Assembly: GCF_002812205.1 (NCBI RefSeq)
Contig: NZ_NPEA01000006.1
Location: forward strand, 217,075-281,074
Direction of reading: 5' to 3'
Origin: Leptospira neocaledonica
GTDB lineage: Bacteria; Spirochaetota; Leptospiria; Leptospirales; Leptospiraceae
Length of the DNA: 64,000 nt
The notes under the pieces: model-generated
Databases searched by the model: none
What the model saw: the letters and a program-made list of their open reading frames with translations, nothing else
What the model was told of the DNA's origin: nothing
Program-made: the position numbers and the translations under genes
Shown here: positions 25,366 through 40,919 of the stretch, piece after piece
How positions within the stretch are numbered: the first letter of the stretch is position 1
Layout: every line of letters starts with the position of its first letter

Positions 25366-25772
25366 GAGAAATACCAAAAAGCTAAAGAAATATAAACTGC
25401 GGCCCAGAATAATGCAGTAAGAACCAATGCAACTGGCTCTGGTTTTTCCGCGGAGGGAGAAGCCAGATCCGCGAGTGGACCAAAATCGATAGGTCTTGGA
25501 ACCATAGAACCCGGCTCCAAAGGAGGAAGGCTACTCTCCCATTCACGATGAAGTTTTACAGAAGTTTCTTCCTTAAAAATTTCGAATATATTTATGTCAG
25601 AGGATTTGGATTTTTCGAAAACCTTAGAAAGAGTATTATGGATCTCTAAACTATCTTCTATCCCCATTCCTCTCAAATAAAGTTCAAGGCGTTCCCATTC
25701 TTTGGAAAGATGAAGACTTTCTGAAAGACTAAGGTTCTCCAAGTCTTCCTGTTTTTTCTTAGTTCGGCTCAA
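25362..25772 (-). CDS. Small membrane protein between opgG and opgH
   Basis: Up to 136 residues: a charged helical N-terminal half, a Pro-rich segment (SSLPPLEPGSMVPRPIDFG, near 80-98) and one C-terminal membrane helix (ALVLTALFWAAVYISLAFW). It overlaps opgG by 14 bases at a TTG start and opgH by four (ATGA), so all three are coupled. A second TTG at 25742, with AGGA upstream, is an alternative start. The Pro-rich SMVPRP segment recalls the region just before the first membrane helix of proteobacterial OpgH, so this may be the detached N-terminal part of OpgH. That is inference; no family was recognised. Confidence 0.7.
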   Translation of the reverse strand: MSRTKKKQEDLENLSLSESLHLSKEWERLELYLRGMGIEDSLEIHNTLSKVFEKSKSSDINIFEIFKEETSVKLHREWESSLPPLEPGSMVPRPIDFGPLADLASPSAEKPEPVALVLTALFWAAVYISLAFWYFS

Positions 25773-27363
25773 GTACGAAATTCCAGGTTTCAGAAATGAT
25801 TTCTTGGTTTCTACTTAATGCAGCCCTCAGATCGGAGGGTCTAAATTTATTTTTAGGATACACCCCAAAGGTAAGTCTCCACACTCCCGTTTCTTCTATC
25901 TTTTGAACTGAATATTCGGATAATTCCGCATTTTCTCCAGTATCTATTTTCGCCTGAATATACGCGAATGGATCCAAAGAACTTAAATTAGAACTTTTAA
26001 AATCCACATAGAACATTTTCAGATCAGGATCTCCCTGCACATCTCCGATCCGGGTAGCTACAACCTTTGCCATAGAGTCGGGAAGCGGATCTGTATCCGG
26101 CCAACGAACTGTATAAGAAAAATCGAATGGAGTCCCTGGCTGAGGAATAGGTTCCGGCATCCAATAGGCTCCCATATTATCGTCCGAATCCTGAATGGTC
26201 GGATTTTCAAGAAGATGAACTGTTCCTTTCCCAAAAGGGATTTCAGGCTCCACCCAGGCACTCGGTCTGAGTTGGTATTTCATCTCGCTATGTTGGTAAT
26301 TCTGAAATTCTCGATCCCTTTGGATCAGTCCGAAACCTCTTGGATTTTCATCGGAGAAAGAATACGTTGTGCTTTTTTTCGGATTATCTAACGGCCTCCA
26401 AATCCATTCTCCTTTTCCAGAATGAATGAGTAGTCCATCTGAATCGTGAGACTCCGGATACGCCTGTCCTTTAGGAATTCCTCTAGTCTCGCTATACCAA
26501 TACATACTTGTTAATGGAGCAATCCCAAGCCTGTCCACCTTGGTCCGAAGAGTTACCTCCGCATTTACTTTTACTGCAGAAACTTTTCCCGGAGTGATCT
26601 GGAATTCGTAAGCCCCTGTGGCAGTTCTTCCATCTAATAAAGCATAAACAGTAATCGTAGAGTCCGTCTTGTCCGGCTTGACTACGTAAAATTCTCTAAA
26701 AGAAGGAAAGTCTTCCGGATAAGGCATACCGGTATTGACTGCAATTCCCCGAGCGGAAAGCCCGTACCATTGTTTTTTAGAAATGATCCTATAATAACTT
26801 GCACCTTGGAAAACTGCAAACTCATCCGTATGCTCTTGAGTATTGATCGGGAAATGGATCTTAAATCCCGAATAACCTAAATTAGGCGGAAGCTCGCCCA
26901 CACCCTTTAATTTGGATAGATCAAAGGAAGAAGGATCATACGGGATCTCCCTCGCAAAGTCCCCCCGTACTTCAAAAACTCTTACATTAGTATTATATAA
27001 ATGTCCTGGATGCAAAAACTGTAACTGGAAAGGGTTTCCTTCCTTTTTCCATACAGATTTTTCAGGACGAAAAAATATGTTCTTATATTGGTTCCAGGGT
27101 AGACCTTTCAAAAAATCCGTAGTGGAATGTTTAGGTGGAATGTAACGTAATTTAGATAAGGCCCTAGCTCTTACTTTGAGATCCGAGAATGAAAACTTGA
27201 AGGTAGGATGAGTATTCTGGTCGGAAATATCTCCCTCCATCACACTCAGTAAGGGAGAAGAAGAGAAATCAGGTTCTTCTCTATCCCGTCTTTGCTGCCT
27301 ATCTGCGACAGCAAAGAGCAAGGCTGTTGCCACAAAAGCTAGAATTATATGCAGTCGTAACAA
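25759..27363 (-). CDS. opgG: Periplasmic glucan biosynthesis protein OpgG (MdoG)
   Basis: A 534-residue exported protein with an N-terminal signal (LHIILAFVATALLFAVA). OpgG acts in the periplasm with OpgH and is needed for glucan branching or release. Family features include the FFRPEKSVWKKEGNPFQLQF stretch, LGYSGFKIHFPIN, FQGASYYRIISKKQWYGLSA and TSMYWYSETR. Length and order match the family (about 510-550). The start is TTG at 27363: AAAGGAAAG lies about nine bases upstream and no ATG lies near. It is first in the opgG-X-opgH operon. Confidence 0.95.
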   Translation of the reverse strand: MLRLHIILAFVATALLFAVADRQQRRDREEPDFSSSPLLSVMEGDISDQNTHPTFKFSFSDLKVRARALSKLRYIPPKHSTTDFLKGLPWNQYKNIFFRPEKSVWKKEGNPFQLQFLHPGHLYNTNVRVFEVRGDFAREIPYDPSSFDLSKLKGVGELPPNLGYSGFKIHFPINTQEHTDEFAVFQGASYYRIISKKQWYGLSARGIAVNTGMPYPEDFPSFREFYVVKPDKTDSTITVYALLDGRTATGAYEFQITPGKVSAVKVNAEVTLRTKVDRLGIAPLTSMYWYSETRGIPKGQAYPESHDSDGLLIHSGKGEWIWRPLDNPKKSTTYSFSDENPRGFGLIQRDREFQNYQHSEMKYQLRPSAWVEPEIPFGKGTVHLLENPTIQDSDDNMGAYWMPEPIPQPGTPFDFSYTVRWPDTDPLPDSMAKVVATRIGDVQGDPDLKMFYVDFKSSNLSSLDPFAYIQAKIDTGENAELSEYSVQKIEETGVWRLTFGVYPKNKFRPSDLRAALSRNQEIISETWNFVLEPN

Positions 27364-27424
27364 TTCGTATCTTTCCTTTCAGCAAGACGAAAGCTAAAAC
27401 CAGTCTATCATCCGTACATAAAGA

Positions 27425-27476
27425 GGGCAAGGTCTTTTAAGTCCGAATTCACGTCGAACTCATTACAACCTTGCCC
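27425..27476 (-). terminator. Inverted repeat downstream of gltB
   Basis: GGGCAAGGT and ACCTTGCCC form a perfect 9-base stem with a 34-base loop that itself holds further complementary pieces. It lies 34 bases past the gltB stop and reads into CTCTTTATG on the minus strand, so the T-run is weak. It may be a terminator of gltB or a structured site upstream of opgG. Confidence 0.45.
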
Positions 27477-27509
27477 TTGATAGCGAGACTTAAATCCGAA
27501 AAACTTACT

Positions 27510-31997
<4,488 letters not shown>

Positions 31998-32229
31998 CCG
32001 CTAAGGTTCCTCTTTAGGGTTGATATAGAATCCGGGACACTGCTCTTGCCTTGGTCCACGGACAGAGGAAACCCCCACCCACGCGATGTTTGGCTGAATT
32101 TTGTAGCAAATGTCCGATTCTTAGACCAGTAAATTTACGAGTGCCTAGTTTGAAAACGATCTTTTTAAAGGAATCTACGACCAAATCGCATATATACGGC
32201 TTATATCCGCTTTGTCCGTCTAAGTTCCT

Positions 32230-33639
32230 ATGACAGAAGAATCTAAAGGATCCAAAGCTTTACTTTGGCTTGTTGCCTGCGGCTTTTTTATGCAGACTCT
32301 GGACGGGACGATCGTTAACACTGCTCTGCCTGCGATCGCAAAAAATTTAGACGCAAGTCCTCTGAGAATGCAATCGGTGGTCGTTGCCTATCTTCTTACC
32401 ATGGCGATGATCATTCCCGCTTCCGGTTGGATTGCAGACAAATTCGGAATACGCCAGGTTTTTATCGGAGCCTTGTCCTTATTCGCTTTAGGTTCTCTAT
32501 TCTGTGCCCTTTCCCAGAACCTTACCCAGCTTGTTCTCTCTAGGATTTTGCAAGGTGTTGGAGGAGCACTTTTGCTTCCAGTGGGACGTCTTGCACTTCT
32601 TCGTTCGATTCCTCAGGACCAATTTTTACAAGCGATCAGTTTTGTGGCAGTTCCGGGTTTGATCGGTCCATTAGTAGGTCCTGTTTTAGGAGGGTGGTTA
32701 GTAGAAACTGCTTCCTGGCATTGGATCTTTTTGATCAATCTTCCGGTTGGTGTCGCAGGGATCATTGCATCTTCTATTTATATGAAGGGAAATCCACTTC
32801 CAAATTCTTCCGCATTCGATCTGAAAGGTTACCTTCTTTTGGCTTTCGGTATGGTTACTTTTTCTTTAGCCTTGGACGCAGGCTCTAGTCTTGGCTTGCA
32901 AAAGGCGGGAGTTATTCTCCTTACCATATTCGGACTCGCAAGTATCGCTGCTTATTGGATCCATGCGGCCAGAAGTTCTAAACCACTCTTTTCACCCCGA
33001 ATTTTTTCTATTCCTACCTTAAGCATCGGTCTTTTGGGAAACTTGTTCTCTAGGTTGGGAAGTTCCAGTATGCCGTTTTTAGTCCCATTATTCTTACAAG
33101 TGAATATGGGATATTCTCCTTTTAAAGCGGGCTTAATGCTTTTACCTATGGCAATCGCAGGAATAGGGATCAAAAGATTTGCTCCATTATTAATTTATAA
33201 ATTAGGTTATAGAAAAGTTTTAGTAACCAATACATTGTTGATCGGTCTTAGTATGAGTAGTTTTTTCTGGCTAAACTCTTCCGAAATTTGGTGGATCTTT
33301 TCCTTTCAATTATTCTGTTTTGGTGCGTTCAACTCTTTCCAATTCACAGCAATGAATACTCTTACATTAAAAGACCTAAACGGAGAATTTACAAGTAGTG
33401 GAAATACGATGCTTTCCATGGTGCAGATGTTAGCCATGGGAATGGGAGTTGCCTGTGCGGCAGGCGCTTTGGATGCATTCAGAGATTTATTCGGTCAAGA
33501 TACGGAGAGTATGCTTTGGGCATTTAGAAGCACATTTGCTTGTATGGGTGTAATCACACTTTCTTCCAGTTTTATTTTCTGGCAGATCAAAAATGAAGAC
33601 GGAAGAAGCGCAGTATTAAAAGACTCAGTATTAGATTGA
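32230..33639 (+). CDS. MFS drug exporter, DHA2 (EmrB/QacA) type
   Basis: A 469-residue inner-membrane protein with about 14 membrane segments. The family D1 motif is seen in TLDGTIVNTALPAIAKNL (first helix), motif A in GWIADKFGIRQVFIGA, and motif C in LIGPLVGPVLGGWLVE. Such proton-driven antiporters expel drugs or other amphipathic compounds; the real substrate is unknown. No clear ribosome site precedes the ATG. It stands alone between divergent gltB (232 bases) and a convergent unknown gene only 15 bases away. No periplasmic adaptor (EmrA-like) is adjacent. Confidence 0.9.
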   Translation: MTEESKGSKALLWLVACGFFMQTLDGTIVNTALPAIAKNLDASPLRMQSVVVAYLLTMAMIIPASGWIADKFGIRQVFIGALSLFALGSLFCALSQNLTQLVLSRILQGVGGALLLPVGRLALLRSIPQDQFLQAISFVAVPGLIGPLVGPVLGGWLVETASWHWIFLINLPVGVAGIIASSIYMKGNPLPNSSAFDLKGYLLLAFGMVTFSLALDAGSSLGLQKAGVILLTIFGLASIAAYWIHAARSSKPLFSPRIFSIPTLSIGLLGNLFSRLGSSSMPFLVPLFLQVNMGYSPFKAGLMLLPMAIAGIGIKRFAPLLIYKLGYRKVLVTNTLLIGLSMSSFFWLNSSEIWWIFSFQLFCFGAFNSFQFTAMNTLTLKDLNGEFTSSGNTMLSMVQMLAMGMGVACAAGALDAFRDLFGQDTESMLWAFRSTFACMGVITLSSSFIFWQIKNEDGRSAVLKDSVLD

Positions 33640-33654
33640 AGATCAAAACTTATT

Positions 33655-34929
<1,275 letters not shown>

Positions 34930-34999
34930 AATCCGGATTCGCAGTCAAGTTTTTACGACCCTAGACCGGAATTCAAGACAATTAAGTTACGAATCCTTC

Positions 35000-35452
35000 T
35001 TAAACAGTCTTAGGTAAAGTTTCTTCGCTGGGGCTTCCGCTGATGATCCTGTATCTCAGGAATGTATTACAAGTGGCTTCTTCAGAATAACGAACCAGAT
35101 CATAATCCGGGCGAGGAGAGCGGAAAAAAGAAGAATGCGACAGGCGTTCTGTCACTTCTTTACGGATATGAGCTCTCGCTTCGTTTCTTCTAATATAAAC
35201 GGAAGGAACTACGATATCATTTTTATAGGATAAAATATTATTTCTGTAGATGGCTACGGTTAGACGGATCCGGTAGGATTTATTCTCCGTCAGGTCTTTT
35301 GGTTCCAGAAATTCCATACCGAGGCCCTTTGTTTCGAAAATCTTTCCAGACTTTCTATAACCAAAGTATCGGATTTTCCACCCCCAGATCTCAAATTCGG
35401 GCGATAGAATTTTTTTACTTTTGGAAAATTTAGATCCTACCGATAGAGCCAA
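35000..35452 (-). CDS. Unknown 150-residue protein, PilZ-like appearance
   Basis: The frame begins at a TTG that lies in the same frame as, and two codons after, the stop of the lipoprotein gene upstream. It has no ATG and no ribosome site of its own. The protein is basic with beta-strand character; the ETKGLGMEFLEPKDLTENKS segment followed by alternating hydrophobics recalls PilZ domains, but the N-terminal RxxxR and the D/NxSxxG signature of a c-di-GMP binder are not seen. It could be translated after coupling to the lipoprotein gene, or it could be the tail of a longer protein cut by a stop codon. Confidence 0.5.
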   Translation of the reverse strand: MALSVGSKFSKSKKILSPEFEIWGWKIRYFGYRKSGKIFETKGLGMEFLEPKDLTENKSYRIRLTVAIYRNNILSYKNDIVVPSVYIRRNEARAHIRKEVTERLSHSSFFRSPRPDYDLVRYSEEATCNTFLRYRIISGSPSEETLPKTV

Positions 35453-35458
35453 CCCATT

Positions 35459-37564
35459 TCAAGGTAACATAATCTTATGCAAACTCCAAGGGGTTGCAAG
35501 GAAAGAAGAATCGCCCGTGTCGGAAACATAAAATGCTCCAGTGGAGATTTGATTTGTAGGTATAGAAATCTGATTCAACTCGGTAAAATTCCCATCTCTT
35601 TTAAACACCTTAAATCCGTTATTCACAGTTCCTTCTAAGGTATATAAATTTCCGGATTTATCGGTTGTGATCTGCTGAAACGGAGTAGTAGTGGATTGGA
35701 TCAGATTACTCCATTCTAAAGTATTAGAATTGAATTTCGAAATAGAAGTATGAATATCACTATCCCCCATTCCTATTAACATATGATAAAAATTTCCGGC
35801 AAAGTCCGTTTCCAAATCAATGGTATTCATGATGAAGGATTCTCTATAAGAATTATCTAAATAATTCCCTTCCCCTCCTCCATTAACAGAAGAGAAATTT
35901 AAATAAGTAAACATATCTTCTTCTCCAAAATCCACAAAATCACTAAATACTTTTCCGCCGGTCACGGCAATATTCGTAAAAGGAACAAACGAATTCGCAG
36001 GCAACGTTCGAATTGTAACTCCGGTAAAATCCGTCTTGACTTTTACTAAAACTTTTGCATCAGAAGAATTTCTTCCCGAAATATACAAGAAGTCCCCATC
36101 GATCTCCATATCGGAACCTTGAACGGAAGATCCTTGGAAAGAAGGTAAAACAAAACTGGAAATATGAGCCCCATTCGGATTCAGCTTAGTGATCTGTTTT
36201 GTTGCGTGAAGAATGTAAAAGTTCTTTTTATCATCACGAACGATTCTCAAAGGAGAAATCCCAACTAAACTAGGAGAACAATTCGAAAAGATAGGAGAAG
36301 CGCAAGAGAGTATAGAAGATCTTTCCGTATCTACAGCAAAAACATTTCCATTACGATTATCTGTTGCGATACTTTGGATGGTAGAACGGCCAGCAGGGTT
36401 AATCTTCATGGTTACAGAACCTCCGGCCATTCCGCTATGGAATCTCACCAAATAAGGTCCGTTATCGGGAAAAGTATTTTGCTGAATCGCAACTAAGATC
36501 TGATTTCCACTCATAGTCATATCGATGATCTGGCCTACGGTAATCTGCTTGAATGCGATTTGATTCGGAGTATCTCCGCTTATATCGTATTGGTACAAAT
36601 TAAAAGAAGAATTATCTGCAACTAACAGACTATCGTCGGAAGGATGTATATAGATTGCATAAGGTTCCCTAAATGTCCCAGGTAAATCCCAAGTCTTGAG
36701 TAAATTTCCCGAAGAAGAATATTTGAAAATACGATCTGTACCTGTATCAAAATTTGCTTCGCTTATATACAAATTTCCGGAAGTATCCAAGGCAAGATCT
36801 TTAGGCTCGGAATCCGCAGGAAGATCGATCAAACTTGTTTGAGAACAATCTGAATTTAGTTCGAATACTTTCATTCCTGCCAAAGCAAAAATACGATTAG
36901 AAGCATCCACAACCATTGCTTTAGGAGAGATACCCGTCCAAACACCGATCATATCTCCATTCACACTCAATAGATAAACATTCGTACCGCTTGCAACTAG
37001 TACCGAATTTCCCCAAGAAGAAACCGAAATCGCAGTTCCCGGAAAACCATTCTTAAACCTAGAATAAAGAGATGTTCCTCCTCCAAGTGTATTTAACTTT
37101 GCAGAACAAGAGGTATTGAAACCGACTGTTCCTGTATCAAAAAGACTGATGGGAGAAATTTTACCCTCAAGATCCACAACTTGAATGGCATACTGAAATA
37201 AACTTTGGGAATTGGAAACTGAATCCATAAAAACAGGATCGGTTACTGAACCAATCTGTTGGAAAGAAGATTCGAATACTGATTTTCTAAACACTTTATA
37301 TTCTTGAGCAGGAACCGCTTCCCAACGAATTTCCACCTTATCACTGAACGCCGCGTCAGACGCGCTTACCCAAGCGGGAGTTCCCGCTTCTCCTGGAGGT
37401 GGGACTTCTTCCCCGGGAGGAGAAGAAGGAGAAATTGCCGCAAGAAGCGCGGACACAGGATCTAAACCTCCTCCCTCGGAGGAACATCCCGTTACAGAAA
37501 TAAAAAAGATCCCGAGCACCGGTAAGATCTTTATAAAACGTATTTTTCTATTTAATAGATTCAT
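35459..37564 (-). CDS. NHL/beta-propeller surface-type lipoprotein
   Basis: A 701-residue exported protein. The signal ends in the lipobox ISVTGC, then a Pro/Gly-rich linker (SSPPGEEVPPPGEAG), a fibronectin type III-like domain (about 50-125, with VEIRWEAVPAQEYKVFRKS) and a series of NHL/SBBP-like propeller blades (for example LALDTSGNLYISE, IYIHPSDDSLLVADNSS, ITTDKSGNLYTLEG). Such propellers bind proteins or sugars; the ligand is unknown. ATG 37564 is chosen over an upstream TTG at 37591 because the signal peptide starts there and GGGAAC precedes it. The next frame downstream follows in phase after a single TGA. Confidence 0.85.
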   Translation of the reverse strand: MNLLNRKIRFIKILPVLGIFFISVTGCSSEGGGLDPVSALLAAISPSSPPGEEVPPPGEAGTPAWVSASDAAFSDKVEIRWEAVPAQEYKVFRKSVFESSFQQIGSVTDPVFMDSVSNSQSLFQYAIQVVDLEGKISPISLFDTGTVGFNTSCSAKLNTLGGGTSLYSRFKNGFPGTAISVSSWGNSVLVASGTNVYLLSVNGDMIGVWTGISPKAMVVDASNRIFALAGMKVFELNSDCSQTSLIDLPADSEPKDLALDTSGNLYISEANFDTGTDRIFKYSSSGNLLKTWDLPGTFREPYAIYIHPSDDSLLVADNSSFNLYQYDISGDTPNQIAFKQITVGQIIDMTMSGNQILVAIQQNTFPDNGPYLVRFHSGMAGGSVTMKINPAGRSTIQSIATDNRNGNVFAVDTERSSILSCASPIFSNCSPSLVGISPLRIVRDDKKNFYILHATKQITKLNPNGAHISSFVLPSFQGSSVQGSDMEIDGDFLYISGRNSSDAKVLVKVKTDFTGVTIRTLPANSFVPFTNIAVTGGKVFSDFVDFGEEDMFTYLNFSSVNGGGEGNYLDNSYRESFIMNTIDLETDFAGNFYHMLIGMGDSDIHTSISKFNSNTLEWSNLIQSTTTPFQQITTDKSGNLYTLEGTVNNGFKVFKRDGNFTELNQISIPTNQISTGAFYVSDTGDSSFLATPWSLHKIMLP

Positions 37565-37819
37565 CAAGTTCCCATCTAACGTTTTTTCCAATAGCCTAAT
37601 CCGTTGGGAATTTTTCCGAGTTTTTTAAAAAATTCCCATAACCGCTCGGAATGAACGACACAAATCGGGGAACAAACGCTTGTTATACGGATTGATCCGA
37701 TAGTTTGATTTCAAAACTTCGGAAAAATCGCAACGTTATGTGTATATATAGATTCCCCGGCTAGTTAACTGCACAACAAATCGTGATCATACTATTTTTG
37801 TATTTTTTGATTCTTTCAG
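37565..37819. other. Gap upstream of the NHL lipoprotein gene
   Basis: About 255 AT-rich bases with no credible gene. It should hold the promoter of the lipoprotein gene (minus strand), but no box pair is convincing. A TATATA stretch near 37742-37750 and a TTTTTTAAAAAA run near 37622-37633 are the only notable features. Confidence 0.4.
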
Positions 37820-37842
37820 AAAAAAAGTGAGGAAAAGCTCAC
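37820..37842 (-). terminator. Intrinsic terminator of the membrane protein gene at 37914
   Basis: On the minus strand GTGAG-CTTTTC-CTCAC is followed directly by TTTTTTT. The stem is only five base pairs but the T-run is good. It lies about 70 bases past the stop at 37914. Confidence 0.65.
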
Positions 37843-37913
37843 ATTTACTATAACGTCCGCTACAACATATCTTCTGCGCGAAGTATATTTAAATTCGAAA
37901 GAATTGTCAGGAT

Positions 37914-38540
37914 TCAGGAAATGATTTTAGAGCCAGTGTACATTCTTCTTTCTTTAACCCAAGGAAGTCCCGGAAGCAATAGAAGAATATAAGAGATGGG
38001 AAGAGATTCAAAAATAATCTCTCCGTAAAGACTACTCATTTCGGTGATCCCTAAAAGCTTTGAGATCAATATAAAAGAAACAAAAAGAGAAAAAGAAAAT
38101 ACGAATGCAAAACCGAGAGCGATTAGATGGCGAATCCAAAAATTCTTCCAAATAAGTTTTGTACCGATCAAATTATGAAATTGAAAACTTACGTAAGCGG
38201 CACGAATCGAAAGAAGAAGTAAAGCGAATGCCAGAAATATATTATTTCCTCCTCCCGCAGCGATCCCGAACCAAGTCAAGGTAGTCCCAACAAGTATGAT
38301 CAAAGAATAAATACATAGAAGAATAACGGAGACCCTACTTCTGGAAAATCGGATCACGATTCCGAAGATAAAAAGAAGGAGAACATCCATATAGAAATTC
38401 CTAAAAGATCCCAAGAGAAATGCAAAAAGAATACTCTGCAAAAACCCGATTAAAAACAAAATATAGGAAGCGGAGTTCAGGAAAAACTCCGCCTCTTCAG
38501 GAGATTCTATCTTACCAAAAAAACGTTTTAGGAAATTCAT
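37914..38540 (-). CDS. Integral membrane protein of unknown function
   Basis: A 208-residue protein with a short charged N-terminus (MNFLKRFFGKIESPEEAEF) and about six membrane segments from residue 25 to 195. No family was recognised. The frame opens at a TTG at 38555, but ATG 38540 gives a more natural N-terminus; neither has a strong ribosome site. It is divergent from ispG with a gap of about 190 bases and followed by an intrinsic terminator, so it is probably a single-gene transcript. Confidence 0.7.
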   Translation of the reverse strand: MNFLKRFFGKIESPEEAEFFLNSASYILFLIGFLQSILFAFLLGSFRNFYMDVLLLFIFGIVIRFSRSRVSVILLCIYSLIILVGTTLTWFGIAAGGGNNIFLAFALLLLSIRAAYVSFQFHNLIGTKLIWKNFWIRHLIALGFAFVFSFSLFVSFILISKLLGITEMSSLYGEIIFESLPISYILLLLPGLPWVKERRMYTGSKIIS

Positions 38541-38731
38541 ATCCGGTTCCAGCAATCCTTGTTACTCCTCTTTTATAGTCAATTTAATCAATTTGTCCGC
38601 CCTTTTGGCTGTTACATTTCAGGGTAGAATATACTACAAATCCTCAAAAACCTCGCAGATTCCGACTTATTCGGGAAAAATCCTAAATGACAAGCGGTTC
38701 GTTCCCTTCTTAATGGAACTAGAGAGCACTC

Positions 38732-40738
38732 ATGAACTTCCGATATAATCATTCTCCATTCTCTTACCAACGCCGCAGGACCAGAGAGGTAAAAGTAGGA
38801 GATATCGGCATCGGTGGGAATAATCCAATCCGCATACAATCCATGATCACTGCGGATACAAGGGATACTGAAAATTCAGTCAGACAAATTCTAGAGTTAG
38901 AAGCTGCAGGTTGTGAGATCGTTCGATTGACTGTTCCTTCTCAGCCGGACGCGGATAACTTGCCGAATATCCGTAAGGAACTTAAAAAGTTAGGAAGCAA
39001 GGTCCCTCTCGTAGCGGATATCCATTTTACTCCAAGTGTAGCGATGAAATCGGTAGAATGGGTGGAGAAGGTCCGTATCAATCCGGGCAACTTTGCCGAT
39101 AAGAAAAAATTCGCAGTTAGAGATTATACCGATCTGGAATACAAAGAAGAATTAGAAAGAATCTCCGAAGTATTCAGTCCGTTAGTACTTCGTTGTAAAG
39201 AATTAGGAGTCTCGATGAGAATCGGGACCAATCACGGTTCCTTATCCGATCGAATCATGAACAAATACGGAGATACACCACAAGGAATGGTGGAGTCAGC
39301 GATCGAGTTTATTCGGATCGCTGAAAGTCTCTCTTATAAAGATATTATAGTAAGCATGAAGGCTTCCAATCCCCAAGTGATGGTCCAGGCTTACAGATTA
39401 TTATGCAGCCGCTTCATGGAACTGCAGATGGATTATCCATTACATCTAGGAGTGACAGAAGCTGGAGACGGAAAAGACGGAAGGATCAAATCCGCAATCG
39501 GTATAGGCTCCTTATTGGAAGATGGTCTCGGCGATACGATCCGAGTTTCCTTAACAGAAGATCCAATCCACGAAGTTCCAGTCGCAAGATTACTCGCTGA
39601 CAAATACAATCGACTTAGATTTCCGGAAACACAAAGCCAAGGTTATTCCGAATTCAGAAATCCTTACTCTTACCAAAGATTTTATAGCAGACCGATCCAA
39701 GTAGGGAATCTTCCACTTGGAGAAAACCATGCGGTCCGCATTGAATCCGTTCTACCTTTCGAATCTGAGAACGGATTCTCTCAAGCTCTTTCTTCACTTA
39801 AAAATTATGCGAAATCTAGATCCTTGGAGCTGGAAATGGTTTCTGTACCACTTCCTTCCGACGAATTTCTGAGAGAAGAATGTATTTCTGCGAGTAAATC
39901 CTCCTCTGTTCCCATGGGAGTCATTGTAGAACAAAACGAATTATTACTCGAAGATGTATTAGAGGACCTGATCCCTTTTCCTAAAGTAACAGTGGATCCA
40001 TTTCATCATTTCCAAAACAGGGATTCTTTATTAGAATTTTTGCATAGAAGAGAAGGTAAAGGAATTACTGAGCTCAGCGTACAAGCCTATCAGATAGAAA
40101 GTCTGAAAGGATTGCCCGAAGAATTCAAAAACGCAGGGATTGAATCGGTAACATTCTCAGTCCAAACATTTCATATACTACACGATTACAGAAAATTAGC
40201 ACGTATACTTAGCGATTTTGATTACCCTATCTTCTTGAGTGCAGAATACCAAGACATGGAAACTGCATTGTACGAATCCTCTATAGGAATCGGCGGAATG
40301 TTGACCGACGGAATCGGCGACATGCTCAGGATCAAAGTGATTGATAGCGAACCGGAAGCAGTATTACAACTTGGGTTCGATATTCTGCAAGCAACAAGAC
40401 TTAGACTTACAAAAACGGAATACATCTCCTGCCCTTCTTGTGGAAGAACTCTATTCGATCTGCAGACCACGACTGCACGTATCAAAGAAAAAACAGGCCA
40501 CCTGAAAGGAGTTAAGATCGCAGTCATGGGCTGTATCGTAAACGGCCCTGGAGAAATGGCAGACGCGGATTTCGGCTATGTAGGCGCCGGCCCCGGTAAA
40601 GTGCATTTATATAGAGGAAAAGAAATCGTGCTCAAAAACGTTCCTTCCGACGATGCGGATGAAAGATTAGTCCAGCTAATCAAAGACTCCGGAATGTGGA
40701 TGGAGAGAGAATCAGTGGCTAGCGAAAATACTTTTTGA
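38732..40738 (+). CDS. ispG: HMBPP synthase IspG (GcpE), long form
   Basis: Makes 4-hydroxy-3-methylbut-2-enyl diphosphate from the cyclic diphosphate MEcPP in the MEP isoprenoid pathway, using a 4Fe-4S cluster. 668 residues: a TIM-barrel (1-290, with [14 protein letters not shown]), a large middle insert (about 300-560), and a C-terminal cluster domain with [11 protein letters not shown] and [17 protein letters not shown], which supply the three cluster cysteines and the Glu ligand. The short E. coli form is about 370 residues; the long form with an added domain is known from plants, Chlamydia and spirochaetes, so the length is normal here. Confidence 0.96.
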   Translation: MNFRYNHSPFSYQRRRTREVKVGDIGIGGNNPIRIQSMITADTRDTENSVRQILELEAAGCEIVRLTVPSQPDADNLPNIRKELKKLGSKVPLVADIHFTPSVAMKSVEWVEKVRINPGNFADKKKFAVRDYTDLEYKEELERISEVFSPLVLRCKELGVSMRIGTNHGSLSDRIMNKYGDTPQGMVESAIEFIRIAESLSYKDIIVSMKASNPQVMVQAYRLLCSRFMELQMDYPLHLGVTEAGDGKDGRIKSAIGIGSLLEDGLGDTIRVSLTEDPIHEVPVARLLADKYNRLRFPETQSQGYSEFRNPYSYQRFYSRPIQVGNLPLGENHAVRIESVLPFESENGFSQALSSLKNYAKSRSLELEMVSVPLPSDEFLREECISASKSSSVPMGVIVEQNELLLEDVLEDLIPFPKVTVDPFHHFQNRDSLLEFLHRREGKGITELSVQAYQIESLKGLPEEFKNAGIESVTFSVQTFHILHDYRKLARILSDFDYPIFLSAEYQDMETALYESSIGIGGMLTDGIGDMLRIKVIDSEPEAVLQLGFDILQATRLRLTKTEYISCPSCGRTLFDLQTTTARIKEKTGHLKGVKIAVMGCIVNGPGEMADADFGYVGAGPGKVHLYRGKEIVLKNVPSDDADERLVQLIKDSGMWMERESVASENTF

Positions 40739-40919
40739 ACTCTTGTTTTCGCGAATTCCACTATAACTCAAATATCCCAATTGGGTAATTAGATCCCGCC
40801 TAACGTAAAAATTCCAAACTTTCGGAAGAAAGTCGGTCGATTTTCTTCTTATTCTGTCTGGCCTCCCTCCTTTAGGATATATAAGTCGATAAGAATATTT
40901 TAAAATTGGAATTCTTAAA

